Source: Marinibacterium sp050389775 (GTDB taxonomy: Bacteria > Pseudomonadota > Alphaproteobacteria > Rhodobacterales > Rhodobacteraceae). Taken from it: a stretch of 64,000 bases of DNA. Both the position numbers and the translations under genes were made by a program. Position 1 is the stretch's first letter; each line of letters starts with the position of its first letter. The notes beneath the pieces are model-generated. The model saw only the letters and a program-made list of their open reading frames with translations. It searched no databases and was not told the origin of the DNA. Positions 24,845 through 33,099 of the stretch are shown piece after piece. Where the stretch lies: assembly GCF_050389775.1 (NCBI RefSeq), contig NZ_CP177144.1:372001-436000 (forward strand). The letters run 5' to 3'.

Positions 24845-24867
24845 AGCGGTGCACAGAACGCACCGCT
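24845..24867. promoter_or_regulatory. Palindromic LysR-type operator in the lysR/atzF intergenic region
   Basis: AGCGGTGC-N7-GCACCGCT again, with the T-N11-A box at its centre. It matches the copy at 23896 in all 16 arm bases and five of seven spacer bases. It is 25 bp upstream of the LysR ATG and 85 bp upstream of the allophanate hydrolase ATG, placed to control both. Confidence 0.7.
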
Positions 24868-24952
24868 TTTGTGAAAACTTAGCATTTGTGGAAACGCCCT
24901 GCAAAGCCGAAGGTCGGGCCAGGACGACGATGTTGAAGAAGGACCGCCCCCG

Positions 24953-26737
24953 ATGGCCGATCTGCCCCTTACCCTGCCCTCGCTGCGCGCGGCCTATGCC
25001 GCGGGCCTTTCGCCCGAAGAGGTCATCGAACAGGTCTATGCCAGGATCGAGGCGGTGGGCGATCCGCATATCTTCCTGTGCCTCTTCGACAAGGCCGAGC
25101 TGCTGGCCCAGGCAAGGGCGCTGGGGGCTTATGATCCGGCCCGGCCGCTCTGGGGTGTGCCCTTTGCGATCAAGGACAATATCGACGCGGCCGGCAAGCC
25201 GACCACCGCGGCCTGCCCGGCCTTTGCCTATGAAGCCGGCGAAGATGCCTTTGTGGTCAAGCGGCTGCGCGAGGCCGGGGCGCTGCTGATCGGCAAGACC
25301 AACCTGGACCAGTTTGCCACCGGGCTGGTCGGGGTGCGCACGCCCTATGGCGCGCCGCTGAACGCGCTGGACCCCGAGATCGTGCCGGGCGGATCGTCGG
25401 GCGGGTCGGGCGTGGCCGTGGGCCATGGCATCGTCAGCTTTGCGCTGGGGACCGACACGGCCGGATCGGGCCGGGTGCCGGCGGCGCTGAACAATATCGT
25501 GGGGGTCAAGCCGACGCTGGGCACGTTGTCGGCCAGCGGGCTGGTGCCGGCCTGCCGGACGCTGGACACGATTTCGGTCTTTGCGCTGACGGTCGAGGAC
25601 GGGTTCGCGGCCTATGCCGCGGCGGCGGGCCATGACCCGGCCGATGCCTGGTCGCGCGACATCCCGGTGGGCGGCCTCGCCGCGCCGGTTCCGGCCCGTC
25701 TCGGGGTGCCCGATGCGGCGTCGATCCGGTTCTTCGGCGACACCGCCCAGGCGGCATCCTTCCGCGAGGGGCTGGAGATCATGAAGGCCTTTGGCTGCGA
25801 GATCGTCGAGCTGGATTTCACGCCGTTCTACGACGTGGCCGAGATGCTCTATTACGGGGCCTGGGTGGCCGAACGCTATGCGGCCATCGAAGAGATGATG
25901 ACCGAGCAGCCCGATGCGGTCTTTCCAGTGACCCGCCAGATCATCGGCGCGGCGGAAAAGCTGTCGGCGGCGGATGCGTTCAAGGGGATCTACCGGCTGA
26001 AGGAGCTGATCCGCCAGGCCGAGCCGCTGCTGAAGGGCATCGACGCGCTCTGCGTGCCGACGATCCCGACGTTCTACACCGTGGCCGACCTGCAGGCCGA
26101 CCCGGTGACGCCCAATTCCAACCTGGGCACCTATACGAATTTCGTGAACCTGATGGACATGTGCGGCATTGCCGTGCCGGCCCCGGCGCGCAGCGACGGG
26201 CGGCCGGGCAGCCTGACCTTCCTGGCCCCGGCCGGGCAGGACGCCATGGTGGCCGGGCTGGCCACGGTGATCGAGGCGGCGGGCACGCGCACCCTGGGCG
26301 GCACCGGCTGGGCCCGGCCCGCGCCCGACCTGCCGACCCGGGCCGGCGCGCCGGGCATGATCGACATCGCGGTCTGCGGCGCGCATATGGACGGGCTGCC
26401 GCTGAACCACACGCTGACCGACCGGGGCGCGACCCTGCTGGCCCGCGCCCGCACCGCGCCCGATTACAGCTTTTACGCCCTGCCCGGCGAAGGCGTGGCC
26501 CGGCCCGGGCTGATCCGCAGGGGCGAGGGCCAGGGCGCCTCGGTCGCGCTGGAGATCTGGCGGATGCCCGAGACGGCCTTTGGGTCCTTCATGCAGACCA
26601 TCCCCGCCCCTCTGGGCATCGGTACGATCCGGCTGGAGGACGGCAGCACGGTGCAGGGCTTTCTGTGCGAAACGGCGGCCACCGAAGGCGCGACCGACAT
26701 TTCGCACCTGGCCGACTGGCGGCGGTACATGAACTGA
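24953..26737 (+). CDS. atzF: Allophanate hydrolase
   Basis: It hydrolyses allophanate to CO2 and ammonia, the last step of cyanuric acid, biuret and urea-amidolyase pathways. The 594-residue length suits AtzF. The amidase-signature domain (residues 1-440) has the Ser-cisSer-Lys triad Lys74 (FAIKDNID), Ser148 (GGSSGGSG) and Ser172 (TDTAGSGRVP), with the spacing of characterised AtzF. The C-terminal domain from about residue 460 (CGAHMDGLPLNHTL to ALEIWRMPETAFGSF) is specific to allophanate hydrolases and separates it from ordinary amidases. No urea carboxylase is adjacent, so allophanate probably comes from biuret. It is divergent from the LysR gene. Confidence 0.93.
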   Translation: MADLPLTLPSLRAAYAAGLSPEEVIEQVYARIEAVGDPHIFLCLFDKAELLAQARALGAYDPARPLWGVPFAIKDNIDAAGKPTTAACPAFAYEAGEDAFVVKRLREAGALLIGKTNLDQFATGLVGVRTPYGAPLNALDPEIVPGGSSGGSGVAVGHGIVSFALGTDTAGSGRVPAALNNIVGVKPTLGTLSASGLVPACRTLDTISVFALTVEDGFAAYAAAAGHDPADAWSRDIPVGGLAAPVPARLGVPDAASIRFFGDTAQAASFREGLEIMKAFGCEIVELDFTPFYDVAEMLYYGAWVAERYAAIEEMMTEQPDAVFPVTRQIIGAAEKLSAADAFKGIYRLKELIRQAEPLLKGIDALCVPTIPTFYTVADLQADPVTPNSNLGTYTNFVNLMDMCGIAVPAPARSDGRPGSLTFLAPAGQDAMVAGLATVIEAAGTRTLGGTGWARPAPDLPTRAGAPGMIDIAVCGAHMDGLPLNHTLTDRGATLLARARTAPDYSFYALPGEGVARPGLIRRGEGQGASVALEIWRMPETAFGSFMQTIPAPLGIGTIRLEDGSTVQGFLCETAATEGATDISHLADWRRYMN

Positions 26738-26766
26738 CCGCAGCTGACCGCGCCCGAAGGGCAAAA

Positions 26767-26792
26767 GGGGCCGGCCCCGCAGGGCCGACCCC
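26767..26792. terminator. Hairpin between convergent atzF and yjhX-like genes
   Basis: GGGGCCGGCCC (26767-26777) and GGGCCGACCCC (26782-26792) form an 11-bp stem with one mismatch and a 4-nt loop, 29 bp after the atzF stop. On the minus strand AAAA at 26763-26766 reads as a T tract, so it can terminate the minus-strand gene and possibly both. Confidence 0.6.
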
Positions 26793-26795
26793 GTC

Positions 26796-27053
26796 CTAGC
26801 GGTTGTCGAGCTGGGCGCGCACGTTGCGGCGGCCCAGTTCGGAAATCCGGTAGGGGCTGGAGTTGCGCGATTCGATGAACCGCTTGCGGCGCAGGCGGGA
26901 AAAGACGTCGAGCGTGCAGTTTTCCAGCACATGGCCGTCGCGGGTGAAACACAGCACTTCGGTCACCCGCCCGTTGGGCGCGCGTTCATAAAGGATGCGG
27001 CCACCCTGTGCCAACGCGTGCAACACGCGCTGTTCGTTCCTGGATATGTTCAT
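26796..27053 (-). CDS. yjhX: YjhX-family small protein (UPF0386)
   Basis: An 85-residue protein that fits the YjhX/UPF0386 family: MNISRNEQRVLHALAQGGRI at the start, then VTEVLCFTRDGHVLENCTLD, and the family ending RRNVRAQLDNR. E. coli YjhX has been described as a topoisomerase-inhibiting toxin of a YjhX/YjhQ pair. No acetyltransferase-like YjhQ partner is seen here. The ATG at 27053 is chosen because the family starts at MN(I/L)SR. The downstream hairpin at 26767 probably ends its transcript. Function in this organism is unproven. Confidence 0.85.
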   Translation of the reverse strand: MNISRNEQRVLHALAQGGRILYERAPNGRVTEVLCFTRDGHVLENCTLDVFSRLRRKRFIESRNSSPYRISELGRRNVRAQLDNR

Positions 27054-27243
27054 GGATGTTGTCCGGTAGATAGGCATGCCGGCCCGTTCGCCCGTGCAAG
27101 GCACGGCCGTGGGCGTTACGCCGGATCCCGGTCAGGCGAGATCCGGATCAGCTCCGGACAATCTCCAACATCGACAATTCCCGTATCACGTGGGTCTGTG
27201 CCCCTTATATGGCCCGCCGGCCAGCCCGCACAAGAGCGGCCTG

Positions 27244-28320
27244 TCAGGTGCCGGGCGCCTTGGCCTCGCGCTTGAACGGGTTTTCCTCGGGCAGCTCGTA
27301 ATCCAGCTGCATCTCGCCGGCCTGATAGGCCTCCCACATGTAGCGGAAGCCCTTGACCGACATGCGCATGACATGTTCGCCGGCCTTCAGCGGCGGGTAT
27401 TTCGCCACCGTCTCGGGCGTGCGGAACTTGTCCAGCACCTCGGCCACGGCGTGGTAATCCAGCCCGAAGAACAGCGGGAAGGAATAGCGTTCGCGGCCCA
27501 GGTTGACGACCCGGTGCTGGGTCGACTTGAACTGGCCGCCCGACCAGGTTTCGAAGATGTCGCCGATGTTGACGACAAAACAGCCCGGGATCGGCGGCGC
27601 CTCGACCCAGTGATCCTCGGCATTCATGACCTGCAGGCCCGGCGCGCCGGTGGCCAGGATGGTGAAACATTCGAAATCGGAATGCTCGCCGATGCCGACC
27701 ATGTCCTTTGTCGCGGGCATGTCGTTCTCGATGTAGCGCAGCAAGCGCAGCTGGGAGCAGGGATAGGAGATGTGGCGGGTCAGCTCGTCGGGCGACACGC
27801 CCAGTTCAAGCGCCAGCGCATCCAAGAGGCGCAGGCCCAGGGCAAAGACGGCGTCGTAATAGGTGGAAATCGTGTCCTTCCAGCCGGGGATGTCGGGCCA
27901 GATGTTGGGCCCGGTCAGGCGCCAGCCGGCCAGGTAATCGGGGTGATCGGCCGGGGCTTCATAGGACATGTCCCAGGCTTCGTTGAAATTGATCGACTTG
28001 GGAAAGTTGCGGCCGTTTTCCTCGAACGGCACATAGCCCCGGTGATGGGTGGTGAAGCCCGACCAGTAGCGCATCTTGAAGCTGCGGGGCTTCTCGTGGA
28101 ACGCCTTTGCCGCGGCAAAGACCGCGTCGATCAGGTCCTGGTCGATGCCATGGCCGGTGATGTAGAAAAAGCCCGAGCCGCGGGCGGCCTCGCCCAGCCG
28201 GGCGGCCACGGCGGCCGTGTCGCCCGCATCGCCGGTGAACAGGCCCGACAGGTCGACCACCGGCAGGGTGGCATCGTCGATGGTCAGCGCGCGCTGATCG
28301 GCGGCAATCTCGGCTCTCAT
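27244..28320 (-). CDS. 2-oxoglutarate/Fe(II)-dependent oxygenase (isopenicillin N synthase family)
   Basis: A 358-residue oxygenase. The N-terminal DIOX_N region (LPVVDLSGLF; GSGFFYITGHGIDQDLIDAV) leads to a double-stranded beta-helix core. The iron ligands are HxD in IGEHSDFECFTIL and the distal His in STQHRVVN; the 2-oxoglutarate-binding Arg and Ser are in RERYSFPLFFG. The start has a GGGAGAGAG ribosome-binding site. It is divergent from the polyamine-type ABC importer at 28547, with a 226-bp shared intergenic region, so it may hydroxylate or demethylate the imported compound. Substrate unknown. Confidence 0.9.
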   Translation of the reverse strand: MRAEIAADQRALTIDDATLPVVDLSGLFTGDAGDTAAVAARLGEAARGSGFFYITGHGIDQDLIDAVFAAAKAFHEKPRSFKMRYWSGFTTHHRGYVPFEENGRNFPKSINFNEAWDMSYEAPADHPDYLAGWRLTGPNIWPDIPGWKDTISTYYDAVFALGLRLLDALALELGVSPDELTRHISYPCSQLRLLRYIENDMPATKDMVGIGEHSDFECFTILATGAPGLQVMNAEDHWVEAPPIPGCFVVNIGDIFETWSGGQFKSTQHRVVNLGRERYSFPLFFGLDYHAVAEVLDKFRTPETVAKYPPLKAGEHVMRMSVKGFRYMWEAYQAGEMQLDYELPEENPFKREAKAPGT

Positions 28321-28546
28321 GGCTCTCTCCCGTGTCTGCATCCGGGGCCAGATTGGGCCCGGGCCGGGCGCATCCGTCCCCGTTTCGATCAAAACCCCGG
28401 TCAGGCCGGGGCCGCGCGCCCAAAACATAGGCAGGTTTTCGCGGCTTTGATGCCGAAAGGATCGACCTGCGTTGACGGAAGGGGCACCCGTTCGCGCACC
28501 ATCACATCACCAAGAACCGGCGCCACGAAGCGCCGATGCAACGGGG

Positions 28547-29641
28547 ATGACCAGGACCATGACCACCATCAACCGACGTACCCTGCTCAGGACCGGCGCC
28601 AGCGCGGCCGGCCTGGCCGCCGCTTCCGGCGTCATCGGCACGCCGCTGATCGCCCAGGAGCGCAGCCTCAAGATCGGCTCCTACGGGGGCTATTTCGAGA
28701 ATTCCTTCAAGGAATTTGTCTACCCGGCCTTCACCGAGGCCACGGGCATTGCCGTCGAAAGCGTGACCCAGCCCAATTCGACCGACTGGCTGGTGACCAT
28801 GCAACAGGCGCAATCGGCGGGCAACGTGCCGGCCGACCTGTCGCTGTACGGCCGGGCGACGATGATCAAGGCCAGCCGCATCGGCGACCTGCTGAAACCG
28901 CTCGACATGGCGGCCATGCCCGAGACCGGCTCGATGGACGGCTATTTTATCTTCGAGGATGGCACCGGCCCGATCGGCGTCGGCGCGATGTCGTGGTTCA
29001 CGGCCATGGTGATCAACCCCAACGAGGTCACCGCGCCGGTCAGCTGGACCGAATTCTGGGACAGCGACGTCTACGAAGCATCGCTGGGCCTGTCGAAGAA
29101 CTACAATTCCAACCTGCTCGACATCATCGCCGCGACCTTCTTCGACGGCGTGTCGACCTTTGAGACCGACGACGGCATCCTGGCCCTGATCGAAAAGGCC
29201 GCCGAGCTGAAGCCCAACGTGGCGCTGTGGTGGTCGGCCGAAAGCCAGATGGAACAATCGATGAAGAACGGCGATGTCATCGGCGGCCAGTATTACCTGG
29301 ACGTGGCCAACCTGATGAAGGCCGACGGCTTCCCGATCCAGCCGGTCTTCCCCGAGGAAGGCAACCCGCAGGATTACGGGTCCTGGTGCCTGTCGTCGCT
29401 GTCCGAGAAATCGGCCGAGGCGGCCGAGTTCATCAACTTCTCGTCGATGCCGTCGACCCAGGCGCTGATGTCGCGCAAGATCGGCACCGCGCCGCTGGTG
29501 CCGCAATCGGCGACCGACCTGACGGACGAGGAATTTGCCTTTGTCTCGGGCACGCCGGCGATCAAGATCGCCTACGAGGCCTATCTCGACAAGGAAACCT
29601 TCATGAAGGAATCCTGGGACAAGATGCTCGCCGGGGCCTGA
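28547..29641 (+). CDS. Polyamine/iron-type ABC importer, solute-binding protein
   Basis: A 364-residue periplasmic protein of the PotD/PotF-like group. A twin-arginine-like signal, INRRTLLRTGASAAGLAAAS, ends near IAQERS. The mature start LKIGSYGGYFENSFKEFVYP and the segment GIAVESVTQPNSTDWLVTMQ fit family-1 binding proteins for polyamines, opines or similar cations. The start is either ATG 28547 or ATG 28559; the ribosome-binding site does not decide it. It heads a four-gene importer operon with the ATPase 3 bp after its stop. Confidence 0.88.
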   Translation: MTRTMTTINRRTLLRTGASAAGLAAASGVIGTPLIAQERSLKIGSYGGYFENSFKEFVYPAFTEATGIAVESVTQPNSTDWLVTMQQAQSAGNVPADLSLYGRATMIKASRIGDLLKPLDMAAMPETGSMDGYFIFEDGTGPIGVGAMSWFTAMVINPNEVTAPVSWTEFWDSDVYEASLGLSKNYNSNLLDIIAATFFDGVSTFETDDGILALIEKAAELKPNVALWWSAESQMEQSMKNGDVIGGQYYLDVANLMKADGFPIQPVFPEEGNPQDYGSWCLSSLSEKSAEAAEFINFSSMPSTQALMSRKIGTAPLVPQSATDLTDEEFAFVSGTPAIKIAYEAYLDKETFMKESWDKMLAGA

Positions 29642-29644
29642 TCC

Positions 29645-30715
29645 ATGGCCGGGCTTGTCCTGAAGGACATCGCCAAGACGTTCGGCAGCGTGCGCGCTGT
29701 CGAACGGGTCGACCTGACCTTTGCCGAGGGCGAGCTGACCGCCCTTCTCGGCCCGTCGGGCTGTGGCAAGACCACGCTGCTGCGGATGATCGCCGGGCTG
29801 GAAGAGCCGTCCTCGGGGCGCATCTTGCTGGCCGGGCAGGACATCACCGCCCGGCCGGCCCACCGCCGCAAGTTCGGCATGGTGTTCCAGAATTTCGCCC
29901 TGTTCCCGCATCTGAGCGTGCGCGAGAACGTGGCCTATTCGCTGACCATCGCGGGGATGGGCCGGGCCGATGCCTGGGCCCGGGCCGACGGCCTGCTCGA
30001 CCTGGTCCAGCTGCAGGGGTTCGGCGACCGGCGGATCGGCGCCCTGTCGGGCGGACAGCGCCAGCGCGTGGCCATCGCCCGGGCGCTGGCCCAGGAGCCG
30101 GATGTCTTCCTGCTGGACGAGCCGATGTCGGCGCTGGATGCCAAGCTGCGCGAGGAAATGCAGGTCGAGCTACGGCTGTTGCAGCAGCGGCTGGGCATCA
30201 CCACCATCGTTGTCACCCATGACCAGCGCGAGGCCATGACAATGGCCGACCGGATCGTGGTCATGTCGAACGGGCGGGTCGAACAGGCCGGCTCGCCGCA
30301 CGACATCTATCACCGGCCGGTCAATGCCTTCGTCGCCGATTTCATCGGCCGGGCCAATTTCTTCGATGCGGTGGCCGGGCCCGAGGGGCTGCGGCTGGGC
30401 GATGTGACCCTGGCCACGGGCCAGCCGCCGAACTTTACCGCCGGGCGCCCGGTGCGCATTGCCATCCGGCCGGAAATGGCCGCGCTGGACGCGGCCCAGG
30501 CCGACAACGTGCTGCCCGCCCGGGTGACCTTTGTGCGCGACCTGGGACCGGTGCGCGACATCCACCTGGACACGGCCATCGGGCCGATGATCGTCGAATA
30601 TGCCCTGGGCGAGGATGCCCCGGCCTATGCCGTGGGCCAACAGGTGCCGGTGCGCCTGCCGCCCGACGCGCTGCATGTCTTTCCCGCCGATGCTGCCCCC
30701 CTGGCCGCCGAGTGA
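29645..30715 (+). CDS. PotA-like ABC importer ATPase
   Basis: A 356-residue ATPase. Walker A is GPSGCGKTTLLRMIAGLEEP, the Q-loop MVFQNFALFPHLSVRENV, the signature LSGGQRQRVAIARAL and Walker B VFLLDEPMSALD. The H-loop is VVTHDQREAMTMADRI. The C-terminal TOBE-like regulatory domain starts around residue 235 (VADFIGRANFFDAV). It powers the permeases at 30830 and 31801. It belongs to the spermidine/putrescine and iron class; the exact substrate is unknown. Confidence 0.93.
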   Translation: MAGLVLKDIAKTFGSVRAVERVDLTFAEGELTALLGPSGCGKTTLLRMIAGLEEPSSGRILLAGQDITARPAHRRKFGMVFQNFALFPHLSVRENVAYSLTIAGMGRADAWARADGLLDLVQLQGFGDRRIGALSGGQRQRVAIARALAQEPDVFLLDEPMSALDAKLREEMQVELRLLQQRLGITTIVVTHDQREAMTMADRIVVMSNGRVEQAGSPHDIYHRPVNAFVADFIGRANFFDAVAGPEGLRLGDVTLATGQPPNFTAGRPVRIAIRPEMAALDAAQADNVLPARVTFVRDLGPVRDIHLDTAIGPMIVEYALGEDAPAYAVGQQVPVRLPPDALHVFPADAAPLAAE

Positions 30716-30829
30716 GTTCGCGATGATCCGCCCGCCCGCCTGCATGGCCGCCTGCCCGCCTGAATGCCAGCCCGCCTGCACGCCTGATCGCCCGGCCACA
30801 CGCCCGGCCATTGGCCCGGTGTCCCCGGG

Positions 30830-31804
30830 ATGACCGCCGCCGTGGATATCGACACCACCCGGCCCGCGCCGCCCGGCCCGCCGCAGCGCCGCCCGGCCTG
30901 GCCCTGGTTGCTGACCGGGCTGGTGCTGTTTCTCTGCCTGGTGCCCTTCGTGCTGGTCCTGGCCATTTCCTTCGGCCAGAAGATCGAAGGCGCGGGCTGG
31001 GACTGGGCCTTTACCTTCGCCAATTACCGGCGGTTCTTCGTCGGCGCGCTCTGGCCCGAGGAAACCACCTTTCTCTACCTGCAACAACTCTACTGGTCGT
31101 TGCGCTATGCCATCGTCGCGTCGGTGCTGGCCGTGCTCACCGCCCTGCCCTTTACCTACCTCATGACCCGCCTGTCCCGGCGCGCCCAGGCCCGCTGGCT
31201 GGTCTTTCTGCTGGCCTCGCTGTCGCTGTCCGAGGTCTTTATCGTCATGGGCTGGGACATCCTGCTGTCGAACAATTCCGGCCTGCCCAAGCTGTTCCAG
31301 GTCACCGGGCTGACCCAATGGCTGAAGGATGTCGGCTGGTTCGACACCCTGCGCGACTGGGGCCTGGCCTCGCCCCGCAACGTCAAGTTCAAGACCTCCG
31401 AGCTGGCCACGGTGATGTGCATGTCCTACCTCGTCTGGCCCTATGCCGTGATCCTGCTGTACCCGGCCCTGTCGCGGCTTGATCCGTCGCTGTCCGAAGC
31501 TGCGCGGACCATGGGCGCCGGGCCCTGGACCGTGGCCCGCACCATCGTCCTGCCGGCCGTGCGCCTGCCGCTGATCGGGGCCACGCTGCTGCTCTTTGTC
31601 TTCCTGCTGGGCGCCTATGTCTCGATCACCGTCTTCGCCGAACCGGCCAAGCACACCACGGCCATCGCGATCTATGAGGCCGTGCGCGGAGCCAACCTGG
31701 ATGCGCCCTTTGGCGCGGCCCAGGCCGTGATCCTGCTGTTGACCGCCGCGCTGTTCCTGTGGCTGGGCCAGAAGCTGACCAGCCGGCGCGAGGCCCGGGC
31801 ATGA
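30830..31804 (+). CDS. PotB-like ABC importer permease
   Basis: A 324-residue inner-membrane permease with about six helices, the first at PWLLTGLVLFLCLVPFVLVL. The EAA loop LSEAARTMGAGPWTVARTIV is characteristic of the polyamine/iron permeases. A long periplasmic stretch, about residues 140-185, separates helices. The ATG at 30830 overlaps the stop codon of a tiny upstream reading frame (30723-30833). Its own stop overlaps the next permease start (ATGA). Confidence 0.9.
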   Translation: MTAAVDIDTTRPAPPGPPQRRPAWPWLLTGLVLFLCLVPFVLVLAISFGQKIEGAGWDWAFTFANYRRFFVGALWPEETTFLYLQQLYWSLRYAIVASVLAVLTALPFTYLMTRLSRRAQARWLVFLLASLSLSEVFIVMGWDILLSNNSGLPKLFQVTGLTQWLKDVGWFDTLRDWGLASPRNVKFKTSELATVMCMSYLVWPYAVILLYPALSRLDPSLSEAARTMGAGPWTVARTIVLPAVRLPLIGATLLLFVFLLGAYVSITVFAEPAKHTTAIAIYEAVRGANLDAPFGAAQAVILLLTAALFLWLGQKLTSRREARA

Positions 31805-32598
31805 GGTGGCTCGGCCCGGTCTTCATGGGGCTGTCGGCGCTGATGCTGTCGCTGCCCATCCTGGTTGTCTCGGCCGCGGCGCTGAATGGCGGGCGCACGA
31901 TGTTCTTTCCCCCGCGCGATCCGACGTTGGCGCGATTCGGTGAATTCTTCCTGACCGAAAGCGTCTGGACCACCGCGCTGTGGCATTCGGTGCTGGTGGC
32001 CTTCGGCTCGGCCGCGCTGGCCGTTGGGCTGGCCTGGCCGCTGGCCTACTGGCTCTGGGCCTCGGGGTCGAAACTGTCGCGGGCAGTGGCCGCGCTGGGG
32101 TCGATGCCCTTTGCCCTGCCCCCGATCGTCTTCGGCGTCGGCCTGGGGTTCTTCTGGGCCTTCCTGGGCGGGCTGGGCACGCTTTGGGCCGGGATCGTCA
32201 GCCATGCCGCGCTGTTCATGGCCCTGCCGCTGGTCACGATCTCGATCGGCCTGCAGGGCATCGACCGGGCCCACCTGGATGCCGCGGCGACCATGGGCGC
32301 GACCGAACGGGTGACCTTTCGCACGATCATCCTGCCCCAGACCCTGCCCTATACCGCCTCGGGCTTCTTCTTTGCGCTGGTGCTGTCGTTCAACGAGTTC
32401 ATCGTGATGTTCTTTGTCTCGGCCTCGTCCTATTCGACGGTCACGCTGCAGATCTTCAACTCGCTCCGCAACGGCTATACGCCGACGATGGCCGTGGCGG
32501 CGATCACCTTCATCACCGTGTCACTGCTGGTGTTTTCGGCCGTGGCCCGCTGGGGCGACCTGCCCCGGCTGATGGGCGCCGACCAGTCGCGCAACTGA
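31801..32598 (+). CDS. PotC-like ABC importer permease
   Basis: A 265-residue partner permease. It has about six helices starting at LGPVFMGLSALMLSLPILVV, and the EAA loop LDAAATMGATERVTFRTIIL. LSFNEFIVMFFVSASSYSTV near the C-terminal third matches the PotC/YdcV branch. I chose the ATG at 31801, which overlaps the previous stop (ATGA). It is the last gene of the importer operon; the strong hairpin at 32637-32672 follows. Confidence 0.92.
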   Translation: MRWLGPVFMGLSALMLSLPILVVSAAALNGGRTMFFPPRDPTLARFGEFFLTESVWTTALWHSVLVAFGSAALAVGLAWPLAYWLWASGSKLSRAVAALGSMPFALPPIVFGVGLGFFWAFLGGLGTLWAGIVSHAALFMALPLVTISIGLQGIDRAHLDAAATMGATERVTFRTIILPQTLPYTASGFFFALVLSFNEFIVMFFVSASSYSTVTLQIFNSLRNGYTPTMAVAAITFITVSLLVFSAVARWGDLPRLMGADQSRN

Positions 32599-32631
32599 TC
32601 CCCCCGGGATGCACCGGGGTGGCCTGGCATG

Positions 32632-32672
32632 AAAAAGCCGCCGCGCCAGGGAGGAGGAGGAGGCGCGGCGGC
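32632..32672 (-). terminator. Rho-independent terminator of the minus-strand secreted-protein gene
   Basis: GCCGCCGCGCC (32637-32647) pairs perfectly with GGCGCGGCGGC (32662-32672) around a 14-nt purine-rich loop. On the minus strand it is followed by TTTTT (complement of 32632-32636). It may also stop the plus-strand importer operon. Confidence 0.75.
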
Positions 32673-32754
32673 GATATTGATCCGGCTAAGGGAGGAGGAG
32701 ATCCGGACCAAACCTTGTATTCTGTGGGTCTCGCAACCCGTCGGTGTCGGGGCC

Positions 32755-33099
32755 TCAGTTGGCCGCGAACTTGACGCCCACGGGGCTGGCCGTGACGGTC
32801 ACGTCATCGCCCGAGCGGGCAAAGGTGTAATAGGCCGTGGGCGCACCCGGCAGGCCAAAGCCCACTTCGTCGCCATCGGCCAGCACCATCGCCACGCGGG
32901 CCGGGGCAAAGGTGTCGACCGGGGTATAGGTCGCCACGACTTCCATGCCGCCATCGGCTTCGGTCATGTAGACGTTCATGTCGACGCCGCCGTCATGCAG
33001 GCTGGCGCCCGAGAGCGGCTGGTTGAGGGTGATCACATCGGCACCGGCCGCGCCGGCGATCGTGGCCAAGGCAAGTGCGGCAGCAAAGGTCGTTTTCAT
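32755..33099 (-). CDS. Small secreted protein of unknown function
   Basis: A 114-residue protein with a Sec signal peptide, MKTTFAAALALATIAGAAGA, cleaved near GADV. The mature part is acidic and predicted to be beta-rich (HDGGVDMNVYMTEADGGMEV; VAMVLADGDEVGFGLPGAPT); it has no cysteine and no transmembrane segment after the signal. I do not recognise the family. The ATG at 33099 is preferred because AGG sits eight or nine bases upstream; the ATG at 33108 has no spacing for a ribosome-binding site. It stands alone and has its own terminator at 32632. Confidence 0.75.
   Translation of the reverse strand: MKTTFAAALALATIAGAAGADVITLNQPLSGASLHDGGVDMNVYMTEADGGMEVVATYTPVDTFAPARVAMVLADGDEVGFGLPGAPTAYYTFARSGDDVTVTASPVGVKFAAN

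Noticed and set aside
24953..26737. Generic amidase or GatA-like subunit
   Set aside because: The C-terminal 130-residue domain and the Lys/Ser/Ser spacing match allophanate hydrolase, and no GatB or GatC genes are nearby.
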